From JBOFLG01 sp051657745 (GTDB lineage: Bacteria > Actinomycetota > Actinomycetes > Actinomycetales > Dermatophilaceae), in the NCBI GenBank assembly GCA_051657745.1, contig JBOFLG010000070.1, positions 1 through 30,333 of the forward strand: a DNA stretch of 30,333 bases. The letters are read 5' to 3'. This document shows, one piece after another, positions 8,722-17,391 of the stretch. Each line of letters begins with the position of its first letter. The first letter of the stretch is position 1. The notes below the pieces were generated by a model. It was given only the letters and a program-made list of their open reading frames with translations, had not been told where the DNA came from and did not search any database. The translations under genes and the position numbers were made by a program.

Positions 8722-11087
8722 GGTGTGCCGCGGAGCAGCGCGAAGCCCTGGGCGATGGCGGTCTTCTGGCCAGCGAAAGTGAAGTCGCCACCGACGAGCA
8801 GGCCATACGGGCTGACCGCGAACGACCACACGCCCATCGGCTGGTCGAACTCGGGCGCATAGGTGAGCAGGTTGCCGGTGGTCGCGTCGAACACGACAAA
8901 CCGCTGCCGCTCGACATCGGTGCCGGCCGGGGTGGCCCAGCAGACTCCGCCGCTGCCCTTATTGCCGCCGTGCGAGCCGTAGTAGAAGCGCCCGTTGACC
9001 TCGAGGGTGCCCTGCATCCCGGCGTTGCAGAAGGTGCGCCAGATCAAGCCGGTGGGCCGGGTCGGGGTGGCGAGGTTCACCGCGTCGTACTGGTAGATGT
9101 AGTCGGGGCAGACGTCACCGCCATAGAGCCGCTGACCGTCATCCGAGAGGTAGATGCGGTTGATCCAGGGACCGACCGTGCTGCAGCCGAGTACACCACC
9201 AAGCCGGCGCGCGTCCAGAGCGCCGCTTGCGCCGCTCACCACCGCGATGCCGCCGGCAACGCTGGTGCCGTTCACCGTGGTGAACGGCCCAGAGAGGTAG
9301 ACCTTCGAGCCGTCCGGCGCAACCTCCAAGCCCTGGACCATGCCGTTCGCCCGGAGCCGGCCAGCAGGCCCCGAGGTGTCGGCCACCCAGGCCGGGTCGA
9401 GGGCTCCGGTGGTGGGGTGAAGCCGGGCCGTGTGCAGCCGTGCCGTGGTGCCGACCTTGGTGAATTTGCCGGCGACGTAGACACCGGCGGCGCTCAGCCC
9501 GAGCCGGATGACGGTGTTGTTGAGCCCGGCCTTGAAGCTCGCCACGGCACCGGTGGTGGTGCTGACCTGGGCGACCTTGTTGCGGGCCACGCCACCCACG
9601 GTGGTGAAATCACCGGCGACGTACACCGTGGAGCCGTCGGGCGTGGGTTCGAGGTCGAGCACCATCCGGTCGACGTCGGCCTGGAACGCGGGGTCGGCCT
9701 TCCCGGTGGCCAGGTCGATCACCGCGAGCCCGCGCCGGATCAAACCGCCCACGCTGGTGAAGGCACCGCCGGCGACGACCTCGTCATTGAGCCGTAGCAG
9801 CGAGTACACCCGGTTGCCGGTGACCGGGTTCCAGCCGGTGAGAGTGTTGCTCGCGAGGTCCACCTCAGCGGAGTGGTGTCGTTGCTGGCCGAGCACCTGC
9901 CCGAACTGCCCACCGATGAGCAGCTTGCCGGCCGACACGTCGATGGTGTCGACCGTGTTGGGGCAGGTCGCCGGCAGCCCGTAGACCGACTTGGTGTCGT
10001 GGGGGCAGTGCGCGAGGGTCAGGCCGAGGTCGCGCGAGGTGGCCGCGCCGAGCCCGTCCACGGTGGCATAGGCGGTGCGGGTTTGGCCACCGACCGAGGT
10101 GAAGTCGCCGCCCAGGTGGACCAGCCCGGCGGAGCCGTCAACCTCGACCGCGCGAACCACGCCGTTCGCCGACGGGTTCCACGACTGCACGTCACCGAAC
10201 CCGGTGGCGAAGGAGGCCACCCGGCCGCGACCGGCGGTGGCGACTGACCGGGACGACACGCTGGTGAAGTCGCCACCGGCGTACAGCGTGCCGCTGTCGG
10301 GGCTGAGCGCGAGCGCTCGCACCTGCGCCGAGGTCTGCCCGGAGAAGGTGGCGTCGACAGCGCCGGTCGTGGCTGACACCCGTCCGAGGTACCCCCGGCT
10401 CACTCCGCTCAGGGTGGTGAACTGACCGCCGACGTAGACACTGTCGCCGGCCGCGGTCAGCGCGAGGACGGTGTTGTTGGCACTGCCGGCCCAACTGGCC
10501 ACCGCGGCACCGGTGGTGGCGTTGACCGCGGCGAGGTTGGTGCGTGCTCCGCCGCCGGCCTGGGTGAACTTGCCGCCGATGACGAGCGTTCCGCCGACCA
10601 GCGCGAGCGCCCACACCGGCCCGTTGACGTTCGCGGTGAAGGTGCGGTCGAGCGAGCCGTCGGCCCGGATGTGGGCGACGCTGCGCCGGTAGATCCCGTC
10701 GACGTCGCCGAACTCACCACCGAGGTACCACCCACCGGCACCGTCGGAGAGTGTGGTGTACACGTCGCCGGTGACCATCTGCCGGGTGCCGATCAGCGCC
10801 CCGGTGCCGGGGTCGGTCCGCGCGGTGTGCCCCACGGTGGGGCCCACGTAGTCGAAGCCACCGCCGATCAGTGCCTTCGTGCCGAGCGGCACGATGTCCA
10901 TGACCCGCCCGTTAGCACCCCAGATCGAGGTATCAGCGGCCGAGGCCAGGGACAGCGGCGGGGGGATGTCGGCGCTCGCGGCAGGCGCGGCGACGAGCGT
11001 CGAGCCGACGAGCGCGAGCACCATGGCAAGCACGGCGGCCATCCGGCTGGCGACTGGGGCGGATGACGGCAGGCGGACGAGTGTCAT
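8718..11087 (-). CDS. Secreted repeat/beta-propeller protein
   Basis: A 789-residue exported protein with a Sec signal peptide (hydrophobic core about 18-35, cleavage likely after AASA near residue 39). The mature part is almost wholly repeats of about 40-60 residues built on (V/L)YxGGxFT.V.G..R..LA.v...TGA, with roughly ten visible copies such as LVIGGKFTQAGG, VYVGGQFTTLSG, VVAGGAFTSVGG and VYVAGDFTTVGG. This resembles bacterial delta-60-type or kelch-like propellers. The C-terminal part contains several Cys. GAAGGA lies eight bases before ATG 11087. A 74-base gap separates it from the upstream glycosyltransferase gene. It overlaps and resembles the next gene, so the two look like paralogues made by duplication. 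Confidence 0.8.
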   Translation of the reverse strand: MTLVRLPSSAPVASRMAAVLAMVLALVGSTLVAAPAASADIPPPLSLASAADTSIWGANGRVMDIVPLGTKALIGGGFDYVGPTVGHTARTDPGTGALIGTRQMVTGDVYTTLSDGAGGWYLGGEFGDVDGIYRRSVAHIRADGSLDRTFTANVNGPVWALALVGGTLVIGGKFTQAGGGARTNLAAVNATTGAAVASWAGSANNTVLALTAAGDSVYVGGQFTTLSGVSRGYLGRVSATTGAVDATFSGQTSAQVRALALSPDSGTLYAGGDFTSVSSRSVATAGRGRVASFATGFGDVQSWNPSANGVVRAVEVDGSAGLVHLGGDFTSVGGQTRTAYATVDGLGAATSRDLGLTLAHCPHDTKSVYGLPATCPNTVDTIDVSAGKLLIGGQFGQVLGQQRHHSAEVDLASNTLTGWNPVTGNRVYSLLRLNDEVVAGGAFTSVGGLIRRGLAVIDLATGKADPAFQADVDRMVLDLEPTPDGSTVYVAGDFTTVGGVARNKVAQVSTTTGAVASFKAGLNNTVIRLGLSAAGVYVAGKFTKVGTTARLHTARLHPTTGALDPAWVADTSGPAGRLRANGMVQGLEVAPDGSKVYLSGPFTTVNGTSVAGGIAVVSGASGALDARRLGGVLGCSTVGPWINRIYLSDDGQRLYGGDVCPDYIYQYDAVNLATPTRPTGLIWRTFCNAGMQGTLEVNGRFYYGSHGGNKGSGGVCWATPAGTDVERQRFVVFDATTGNLLTYAPEFDQPMGVWSFAVSPYGLLVGGDFTFAGQKTAIAQGFALLRGTP

Positions 11088-11161
11088 GACGGTGTCCTTC
11101 GGGGCGGGGACGGACGGGTGATGCTGGTCGTGCGGGTGTGGGTCGTGCGGGTACGGCTGGC

Positions 11162-12529
11162 CTAGGGGTCGGGATTGGCGGGGTGGGATCGCGACGGCGC
11201 CGCCTGCTGACCTGGGCGACGGAAGAACGGGGTCGCGCGGGCCCGAGCGAACCCGTGGTAGATGGCGGCAACCGCGTCGGCGGCGGCCGGCCAGCGATAC
11301 GGCGCGACCAAGTCCGGTGCCTCCTGGACCGCGTCCGCACGCAGCGACTCCCGGTCATGCCACATCGCGACGAGTTCAGCGGCCAGGGCGGCGAGGTCCC
11401 CCTGGGGGAAGATGCGGTGAGCAGCGCACCGGCACAGCTCGAGCACCTCGCGGTGCGGGGGGATGTCGCTGGCGAGCACCGGGATTCCGTAGGACGCCGC
11501 CTCGAGCAGGGTGAGCGGGAGGCCCTCGAGGTCGGAGGGCTGCACGAACACCGCCGCGTGCTGGTAGACCCCGGCCAACTCATCGCGGTAGAGAAAGCCC
11601 GGCATGACGATGCGGGAGTCCCCATCCGCCAGCGCGGCGAGCTCGCCGAGATAGTCATCGGTGAACGCGGACCCGCCCACGATGACCACCTTCACGTCCT
11701 CCGGCAGCGACCGGGCCGCCTGGACCAGCAGATCGGGCCGCTTCTCGGGCACCACCCGGCCGACGAACAGCACGTAACGGCCCGGCTCGAGGCCGTACTC
11801 GGTACGCAGCCGTTCGGGCAACGGCGCGGGCGCCGGTTCGGGGACACCGTTTGGGACGTAGACCGGCTGGCAGCCGAACACCGCGTCGTAGTGGTCGGTG
11901 AGCGCCCGGCTCACCGTGACTACGGCGTGCGGGACGTGCCCACTGAGTCGGTGCGCGAGGGCGAGGACCGAGGACGCTGGCCCCCGCCACTTCGCCCGCT
12001 GGTGGTCCAGACCGTGCACGGTGAGCACGACCCGCCGACTGGTCAGGTACCGCACCAGCGGCGCAATCAAACCGGGCCCGAGCGCGTGGTAGTGCACAAC
12101 GTCGGCCCCGGAGAGCAGCGCATGCACGGTGGAGGTCAGGCTGTGCGAGATGGTGTCGAGGTGCTTGCCGCCCCGAGCGGGCGTGGCGACCAGGCGCATG
12201 CCGTGGTACGAACTGCCTGCCCGATGGCCGTAGCTGCGCCGGCAGTAGACGGTGACCTCAGTGTCGTCGCGCTCGGCGAGCAACCGCCCGAGTTGCTCGA
12301 CGTGATGCTCGACGCCACCGTAGGTCGCCGGCACCCCCTTCTGACCGATCATCGCCACCCGCAGCGGCCGTCCCTGCGGGGCGGGCGAGGACGACCACGC
12401 ACCGACTGACGAGCCGGTACCGGCATCCGACCGGGTGGTCCCGGCCGGCACCGTGGAGACGGTACCGGCATCCGACGTCACGGTGCCGGGCGTGGCAGCG
12501 GCGGCGACCTGGGGCTGGTCAGTGGTCAT
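11162..12529 (-). CDS. GT4-family glycosyltransferase
   Basis: A 455-residue GT4 glycosyltransferase. Residues 1-55 are a low-complexity Ala/Thr/Ser/Gly tail with an internal repeat; the enzyme proper starts at PLRVAMIGQKGVPATYGGVEHH, a signature of the rhamnosyl/mannosyl-type GT4 group in actinobacterial and exopolysaccharide loci. The donor domain has VGRVVPEKRPDLL and the E-x7-E motif EGLPLTLLE. The start lies one base after the cysN stop, so it belongs to the operon running from 17039. The true start might be further downstream, since the tail is dispensable-looking. The sugar donor is unknown. Confidence 0.87.
   Translation of the reverse strand: MTTDQPQVAAAATPGTVTSDAGTVSTVPAGTTRSDAGTGSSVGAWSSSPAPQGRPLRVAMIGQKGVPATYGGVEHHVEQLGRLLAERDDTEVTVYCRRSYGHRAGSSYHGMRLVATPARGGKHLDTISHSLTSTVHALLSGADVVHYHALGPGLIAPLVRYLTSRRVVLTVHGLDHQRAKWRGPASSVLALAHRLSGHVPHAVVTVSRALTDHYDAVFGCQPVYVPNGVPEPAPAPLPERLRTEYGLEPGRYVLFVGRVVPEKRPDLLVQAARSLPEDVKVVIVGGSAFTDDYLGELAALADGDSRIVMPGFLYRDELAGVYQHAAVFVQPSDLEGLPLTLLEAASYGIPVLASDIPPHREVLELCRCAAHRIFPQGDLAALAAELVAMWHDRESLRADAVQEAPDLVAPYRWPAAADAVAAIYHGFARARATPFFRRPGQQAAPSRSHPANPDP
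12415..12476. repeat. 17-bp direct repeat in the glycosyltransferase N-terminus
   Basis: The sequence cggtaccggcatccgac occurs at 12415-12431 and 12460-12476, 45 bases apart. It encodes a repeated SDAGT segment in the low-complexity N-terminal tail of the GT4 enzyme. The period is a multiple of three, consistent with in-frame slippage or duplication. Confidence 0.85.
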
Positions 12530-12530
12530 G

Positions 12531-13784
12531 TCACGTGCGGTCCGCGATCATCCCCGCCGCAACGGTGCGATTGGTGGCCTCGTCGATGAGCACGAAACCG
12601 CCGGTGGTGCGGTTACGGCCGTACTCGTCGCAGAGCAGCGGCACCGTGGTGCGCAGGCGGATGCGCCCGATCTCGTTCAGGTTCAACCCGATTGGAGTCT
12701 CATCGCGATGCAGCGTGTTCACATCGAGCCGATAGTGCAGCTGTTTGACCACAGCCCGCGCGGTGCGCGTGGTGTGCTTGACTGCGTACTTGCGGCCCAC
12801 CTGAAGCGCAGCCGACTCGTCCATCCAGCAAACCATCGCATCGACGTCCTGCAGCACCTGCGGAGCGTTGTTTGGACGACAGATCAGGTCGCCCCGCGAG
12901 ATGTCGATCTCATCCTCGAGCCGCACCGTCACCGACATCGGCGGGTACGCCGACTCGATCTCGCCGTCAGCGGTCTCGATGGCCTTGATCCGCGAGGTGA
13001 AACCCGAGGGCAACACCATCACGTCGTCACCCTTTTTCAGGATGCCGCCCGCTACCTGGCCGGCGTAGCCGCGGTAGTCGTGGTGGGCCTCGGAGTGCGG
13101 CCGGATGACGTACTGCACCGGGAAGCGCACGTCGATGAGGTTGCGGTCACTGGCGACGTGCACATTCTCGAGGTGATGCAGCAGGGTCGGGCCGGTGTAC
13201 CACGGCGTGTTCGCCGACCGGTCGACCACGTTGTCGCCATGGAGCGCCGAGACCGGGACGACCTGCAGGTCGGGGATCCGCAACTTGGTGGCAAACCCGG
13301 TGAACTCGTCCTTGATGCGCTCGAAGACGGCTTCATCCCAGTCGACCAGGTCCATCTTGTTCACCACGAGTACGAGATGTGGCACCTCGAGCAGGGTCGC
13401 GAGGAAGGCATGCCGGCGGCTCTGTTCGACCAGGCCCTTGCGCGCATCGACGAGCACCAGCGCGAGGTCAGCCGTCGAGGCACCGGTGACCATGTTGCGG
13501 GTGTACTGAATGTGGCCGGGGGTGTCGGCGATGATGAACTTGCGCTTGGGAGTAGCGAAGTAGCGGTACGCGACATCGATCGTGATGCCCTGCTCACGCT
13601 CGGCGCGCAGGCCGTCGGTGAGCAGCGCGAGGTTGACATGCTCCTCGCCGCGCTCGCGACTGACCCGCTCTACCGCCTCGACCTGATCCTCGAACACGGT
13701 CTTGGTGTCGTAGAGCAGGCGTCCAATCAGGGTGCTTTTGCCGTCATCGACCGAGCCGGCAGTGGCGAACCGGAGGATATCCAT
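12531..13784 (-). CDS. cysN: Sulfate adenylyltransferase subunit 1 (GTPase)
   Basis: The 417-residue GTPase subunit of ATP sulfurylase, which couples GTP hydrolysis to the formation of APS from sulfate and ATP by CysD. The elongation-factor-like G domain shows GSVDDGKS (residues 10-17), DTPGH (87-91) and NKMD (142-145), followed by beta-barrel domains with GYAGQVAGG. It ends after the barrels, so it is not the CysN-CysC fusion found in many actinobacteria; no APS kinase is encoded here. The start overlaps the cysD stop (ATGA). Its position among glycosyltransferases, with no sulfite reductase or APS reductase genes, points to sulfation rather than cysteine synthesis. Confidence 0.95.
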   Translation of the reverse strand: MDILRFATAGSVDDGKSTLIGRLLYDTKTVFEDQVEAVERVSRERGEEHVNLALLTDGLRAEREQGITIDVAYRYFATPKRKFIIADTPGHIQYTRNMVTGASTADLALVLVDARKGLVEQSRRHAFLATLLEVPHLVLVVNKMDLVDWDEAVFERIKDEFTGFATKLRIPDLQVVPVSALHGDNVVDRSANTPWYTGPTLLHHLENVHVASDRNLIDVRFPVQYVIRPHSEAHHDYRGYAGQVAGGILKKGDDVMVLPSGFTSRIKAIETADGEIESAYPPMSVTVRLEDEIDISRGDLICRPNNAPQVLQDVDAMVCWMDESAALQVGRKYAVKHTTRTARAVVKQLHYRLDVNTLHRDETPIGLNLNEIGRIRLRTTVPLLCDEYGRNRTTGGFVLIDEATNRTVAAGMIADRT

Positions 13785-14692
13785 CAGAAGTAGCCTTCCC
13801 GCTTTCGGTCCTCCATAGAGGCCTCGCTGAACTTGTCGTCGCCGCGCGTTGCGCCGCGTTCGGTTACTCGCGTGGAGGCGACCTCCTCGATCACCGCAGC
13901 CACCGTGTCGGCGTCGCTGCGGACCGCGGCCGTGAGGGTCGCGTCACCGACCGTGCGATACCGGACCCGGCGCTTCTCGACGACCTCGCCAGCCCGTGGC
14001 GTGACGAATTCGCCGACCGCGTAGAGCATTCCGCCGCGGTCGACCACCTCCCGGTCGTGGGCGAAGTAGATCGGCGGCAAGTCGATGTGCCGGCGTTGCA
14101 CGTAATGCCAGATGTCCAGTTCGGTCCAGTTCGACAACGGGAAAACCCGGATGCTCTCGCCGGGGTGGATGCGGGCGTTGAAGAGGCTCCACAACTCGGG
14201 GCGCTGGTTCTTCGGATCCCACTGGCCGAAGTCGTCGCGGAACGAAAAGATGCGCTCCTTCGCCCGGGCCTTGTCCTCGTCACGCCGGGCGCCACCGAAG
14301 ATCGCCTGGTACCCGCCCTGTTCGAGCGCGTCGAGCAGCACCGGGGTCTGGATCCGGTTGCGGGTGCCGTCGGGGGGCTCCGACACGGTGCCGGCGTCGA
14401 TGGCGTCCTGCACCGAGGCGACGACGAGCGAGACGCCGAGCTCGCGAACCCGCCGGTCTCGGAACCCGAGCACTTCGGGGAAGTTGTGCCCGGTGTCAAC
14501 GTGCAGCACGGGGAACGGGATCCGCGCCGGTGCAAACGCCCGCTCGGCCAGTGAGAGCATGACGATGGAGTCCTTGCCTCCCGAGAACAGCAGCACCGGC
14601 CGCTCGAACTCGGCAACGACCTCCCGGATGATGTAGATCGCCTCAGCCTCGAGGGCGTCAAGATGGCTGAGCTGGTACGGGTGGCTCGTCAT
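13784..14692 (-). CDS. cysD: Sulfate adenylyltransferase subunit 2
   Basis: The 302-residue catalytic subunit of ATP sulfurylase (adenylyltransferase of the PP-loop/PAPS-reductase fold). The PP-loop SGGKDS is at residues 37-42, followed by HVDTGHNFPE and, later, FGGARRDEDKARAKER, both characteristic of CysD. The C-terminus KREGYF is also typical. ATG 14692 is chosen because it overlaps the cysQ stop as ATGA and the following MTSHPYQLSHLDALEAEAI matches the usual N-terminus; the open frame to 14875 is an artefact of high GC. The length is normal for the family. It forms the CysDN complex with the next gene. Confidence 0.95.
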   Translation of the reverse strand: MTSHPYQLSHLDALEAEAIYIIREVVAEFERPVLLFSGGKDSIVMLSLAERAFAPARIPFPVLHVDTGHNFPEVLGFRDRRVRELGVSLVVASVQDAIDAGTVSEPPDGTRNRIQTPVLLDALEQGGYQAIFGGARRDEDKARAKERIFSFRDDFGQWDPKNQRPELWSLFNARIHPGESIRVFPLSNWTELDIWHYVQRRHIDLPPIYFAHDREVVDRGGMLYAVGEFVTPRAGEVVEKRRVRYRTVGDATLTAAVRSDADTVAAVIEEVASTRVTERGATRGDDKFSEASMEDRKREGYF

Positions 14693-15507
14693 GACGAGGT
14701 GCCCCTTTCGACGGTTCGGATGGCATCGAGAACAGCGCTCGCCACGTCGGTGTGGGCGATCACCAGGTCGGGAAGGCGGGGGTCGCGGCGGTTGTAGACC
14801 AGCGCTGAGCCGTCGGCGCGGCTGGTGTGTAGACCGGCGGCCGCGGCAACGACCACTGGTGCGGCGGAATCCCATTCGTACTGGCCCCCGGCGTGCACGT
14901 AGGCGTCTGCGACGCCATCGACAACAGCCATGGCCTTGATGCCAGCCGAGCCCATCGGCACCAGTTCGGCATCCAACTGTGCAGCGAGTTCGACGACGAA
15001 GGCAGGTGGACGGGTCCGACTCACCGCGAGCCGCACCGCGCCGGGACGCCGGGCTGGAACGACCGGCGGGTCGCCGGTGACCATGACGTCGCCGCGAGCC
15101 GGTCGGCCGACCGCCCCGGCGACCAGCGCGCCCCGTTCCCAGAGCGCCACGTGCACGGCCCAGTCGTCGCGGGGCACCTCACCGAACTCGCGGGTGCCAT
15201 CGAGGGGGTCGATGATCCACACCCGGTCGGCGGCGAGGCGGCGGGCGTCATCCGGGCTTTCCTCGCTGAGCACGGCGTCGCCGGGTCGAAGCTCATGCAG
15301 GAGCCCGAGCAGCAGTGCGTTGGAGCGCCGGTCGCCCTCGGCCCGCAGGCCTGCCGCGTCGCCGGCCCAGGTGGCGCGGAGCCCGAGCAACAACTTTCCG
15401 GCCTGGTCGGCAAGCTGGTGAGCCACGAGGTGGTCAGTGCTGGTGGTGGCCGCACCGGTGGCGTCGGCCGGTCCGGGTGGGGTGGGGTGTCCGAGCGACG
15501 CAGTCAT
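14689..15507 (-). CDS. cysQ: 3'(2'),5'-bisphosphate nucleotidase (CysQ-type, inositol monophosphatase family)
   Basis: A 272-residue lithium-sensitive-type phosphatase predicted to hydrolyse PAP to AMP, removing the inhibitory by-product of sulfotransferases. Metal-site motifs are present: SEES (81-84), IDPLDGTREF (99-108) and, further on, the conserved WDSAAP segment. The first 25 residues are a Pro/Ala/Thr-rich tail. ATG 15507 overlaps the stop of the sugar transferase gene (ATGA). Location between the sugar transferase and cysD, and the presence of three sulfotransferases, favour PAP as substrate over inositol phosphate, though the family is broad and this is an inference. Confidence 0.88.
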   Translation of the reverse strand: MTASLGHPTPPGPADATGAATTSTDHLVAHQLADQAGKLLLGLRATWAGDAAGLRAEGDRRSNALLLGLLHELRPGDAVLSEESPDDARRLAADRVWIIDPLDGTREFGEVPRDDWAVHVALWERGALVAGAVGRPARGDVMVTGDPPVVPARRPGAVRLAVSRTRPPAFVVELAAQLDAELVPMGSAGIKAMAVVDGVADAYVHAGGQYEWDSAAPVVVAAAAGLHTSRADGSALVYNRRDPRLPDLVIAHTDVASAVLDAIRTVERGTSS

Positions 15508-17039
15508 CAGTAGGCCCCCCGTCCCTTGACGACCGCCTTGACGGTGCGCATCAGGATCTGGGCGTCGACCGACAGCGACCAGTTGTCGACGTACCACAGG
15601 TCGAGTCGCACCGAGTCGACCCAGGAGAGGTCGCTCCGGCCGGAGACCTGCCACAGGCCGGTCATTCCGGGCCGCACCCGCAGGCGGCGCACGGTATCCG
15701 ACTCGTAGGTGTCGACCTCGCGGGTAAGCGCCGGCCGTGGCCCGACCAGCGACATCTCGCCTCGGACCACGTTGATCAACTGTGGCAACTCATCGATCGA
15801 GTACCGCCGCAGGAACGCACCGACGCGGGTGACCCGAGGGTCGTCCTGAAGCTTGAAGAGCGTCTCGTTGCCGTCATGCTCACCGGCGCGAGTCGGCAGC
15901 ATTCGGTCGGCGTCGATGCACATCGTGCGGAACTTGAACATCGTGAACATCCGGCCTTCCTCCCCGACCCGGCGTTGGCGGAAGATCGCCGGGCCAGGCG
16001 AGTCGCGCCGCACCGCCACGGCGATGGCGAACAGCACCGGCGCAGCGAGCACCAGTGCAGCGAACGCGACCACGCGATCTGCGGCGAGCTTGGCGGCGTA
16101 CTTCACACCGCTGCTGACCGGCCGCTCGACATGCAGCATTGGTAGCCCGCTGGCGCGACGGAGCGAGAGCCGTGGGCCGGCGACCTCGACAATGCCCGGG
16201 GCGATCAGGAGGTCGACATCGCGCTGCTCGAGCGCCCATCCGAGCCGGCGGAGCGCCTGGCCAGACATCGTCGGGCTGCTCGCGACCGCCACCACCTCGG
16301 CACCAACCCGGTCAACGGCATCGAGGGTGCTCGCTTCATCACCAAGCAGCGGCAGCGAGGCAAACTCCGGCGAGGAGACAACGGGGTCGTCGAGGTCGCT
16401 CACGCAGACCCCGACCACGTGCATGCCGGTGGTGCGCGGCGAGGTGATGATGCGGGCGGCACAGTCGAGCACGGCGCGGGCGTCGCCGACCAGCACGGTG
16501 CTGTTGAGACACATCCCGCGGTCGCGCGCCATCGCGAGGTCACGCCGGAGCAGCCAGCGGGCGGCCATGGTGGCCAGCACCATCGCGGGCACCGCCACGA
16601 GGAGGACACCGCGCGAGAACTCGAGTTGCAGCGCGAACGACGCGATGGCCACACCGGCGACGAGGGTGGCGGCCGCCCGGCTCACAGCGCGGTACTCCTC
16701 GGGGCCGGTACCGATGTAGCGCGGTGCATAGGCGCCATGCCGCGCCAGTACGACGAGCCACGTGACGGCGAGCACCATGACGGTGACCTGCATTACCTGG
16801 GTGGACCCCCACAGTTCGGCGACCTCGCCGAACACCGCCTCGCGGCACCACAGGCCGGCCAGCAGCCCGACCACCGCCGACAGCGCGTCGGCCACCATCG
16901 CGCGCGACCGGTGAGTGCGCTGCCATGGGGTGATGCCAGGTCGAACCCGGCCGTGACCGAACGCTGCGACGTCGATGTGCGCCACCGCGCGTCGTGGGCT
17001 CAACCACCCCCCCGCGCCCGTCTCCTCGATGCTGCTCAC
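15507..17039 (-). CDS. Polyprenyl-phosphate sugar-1-phosphate transferase (exopolysaccharide initiation)
   Basis: A roughly 510-residue membrane enzyme of the WbaP/CpsE type that starts glycan synthesis by moving a sugar-1-phosphate to undecaprenyl phosphate. The N-terminal half has about four membrane helices and a CoA-binding-like domain; a fifth hydrophobic segment precedes the catalytic domain, which shows SPGPAIFRQRRVGEEG, FKFRTM, DELPQLINVVRGEMSLVGPRP and RPGMTGLWQVSGR. GTG 17039 is preferred, as a G-rich ribosome site lies eight bases upstream; ATG 17057 and TTG 17099 are alternatives. It is first in the operon with cysQ-cysD-cysN, tying sulfate activation directly to glycan initiation. 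Confidence 0.9.
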   Translation of the reverse strand: MSSIEETGAGGWLSPRRAVAHIDVAAFGHGRVRPGITPWQRTHRSRAMVADALSAVVGLLAGLWCREAVFGEVAELWGSTQVMQVTVMVLAVTWLVVLARHGAYAPRYIGTGPEEYRAVSRAAATLVAGVAIASFALQLEFSRGVLLVAVPAMVLATMAARWLLRRDLAMARDRGMCLNSTVLVGDARAVLDCAARIITSPRTTGMHVVGVCVSDLDDPVVSSPEFASLPLLGDEASTLDAVDRVGAEVVAVASSPTMSGQALRRLGWALEQRDVDLLIAPGIVEVAGPRLSLRRASGLPMLHVERPVSSGVKYAAKLAADRVVAFAALVLAAPVLFAIAVAVRRDSPGPAIFRQRRVGEEGRMFTMFKFRTMCIDADRMLPTRAGEHDGNETLFKLQDDPRVTRVGAFLRRYSIDELPQLINVVRGEMSLVGPRPALTREVDTYESDTVRRLRVRPGMTGLWQVSGRSDLSWVDSVRLDLWYVDNWSLSVDAQILMRTVKAVVKGRGAY

Positions 17040-17331
17040 TGTCGAGCCCCCCGGCATCCGGCAGTCAACCGGGCCGACCTGGCAGCACCGCGGTGGCAAG
17101 CACCCACGGCCGTCTCAGTCGTGAGCCCGAGGTGCAGACACCCTCGAGCCTGAGCCCGGCGTCGCATACGAGAACCCTGCGGAAGTACCATCGAACGATT
17201 GACCCCTGCTATCGATCTGCTTCGACGATGCCGATTCGAGCGTGTGATGCCGAGCCGACTGTCGAGTGCCACCGGATCCTGCGCCCGGGTGGTGAGCGCT
17301 AACGATAGGAGACGCTAGGGCAGCCGGCGAT
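17040..17331. promoter_or_regulatory. Upstream region of the sugar transferase-cysQDN operon
   Basis: A 290-base gene-free stretch. It contains at 17198-17217 a near copy of the sequence at 4149-4167 (attgacccctgc, one extra t, then atcgatc). Weaker similarity continues on both sides: in the minus sense a TCCGC.GG.TTC block follows, and upstream both copies carry cttcga and cgagcg. I read it as a promoter or leader shared by the two leftward polysaccharide operons. No clear -35/-10 pair was found; TATCGT in the minus sense near 17309 is a weak -10 candidate. Confidence 0.4.
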
Positions 17332-17351
17332 ATGAACGACCCGAACATCAT

Positions 17352-17391
17352 CCGTTCGGTCAGCCGCCATCAGCCGAACGGCCGATGGCGG
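17352..17391. repeat. Interlocked inverted repeats
   Basis: Two perfect 8-bp inverted repeats overlap each other: ccgttcgg (17352-17359) pairs with ccgaacgg (17374-17381), and ccgccatc (17364-17371) pairs with gatggcgg (17384-17391). The arrangement is that of an H-type pseudoknot if transcribed, or of a double protein-binding site in DNA. It lies next to the transposase remnant, so it may also be part of the old element. Confidence 0.6.

Noticed and set aside
15853..16719. Long plus-strand ORF opposite the sugar transferase gene
   Set aside because: Ser/Arg/Thr-rich antisense shadow of a clearly coding gene.
17115..17351. Minus-strand open frame of 78 codons upstream of the sugar transferase
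   Set aside because: No ribosome site or recognisable content; it overlaps the probable promoter region and is typical of open frames in GC-rich DNA.
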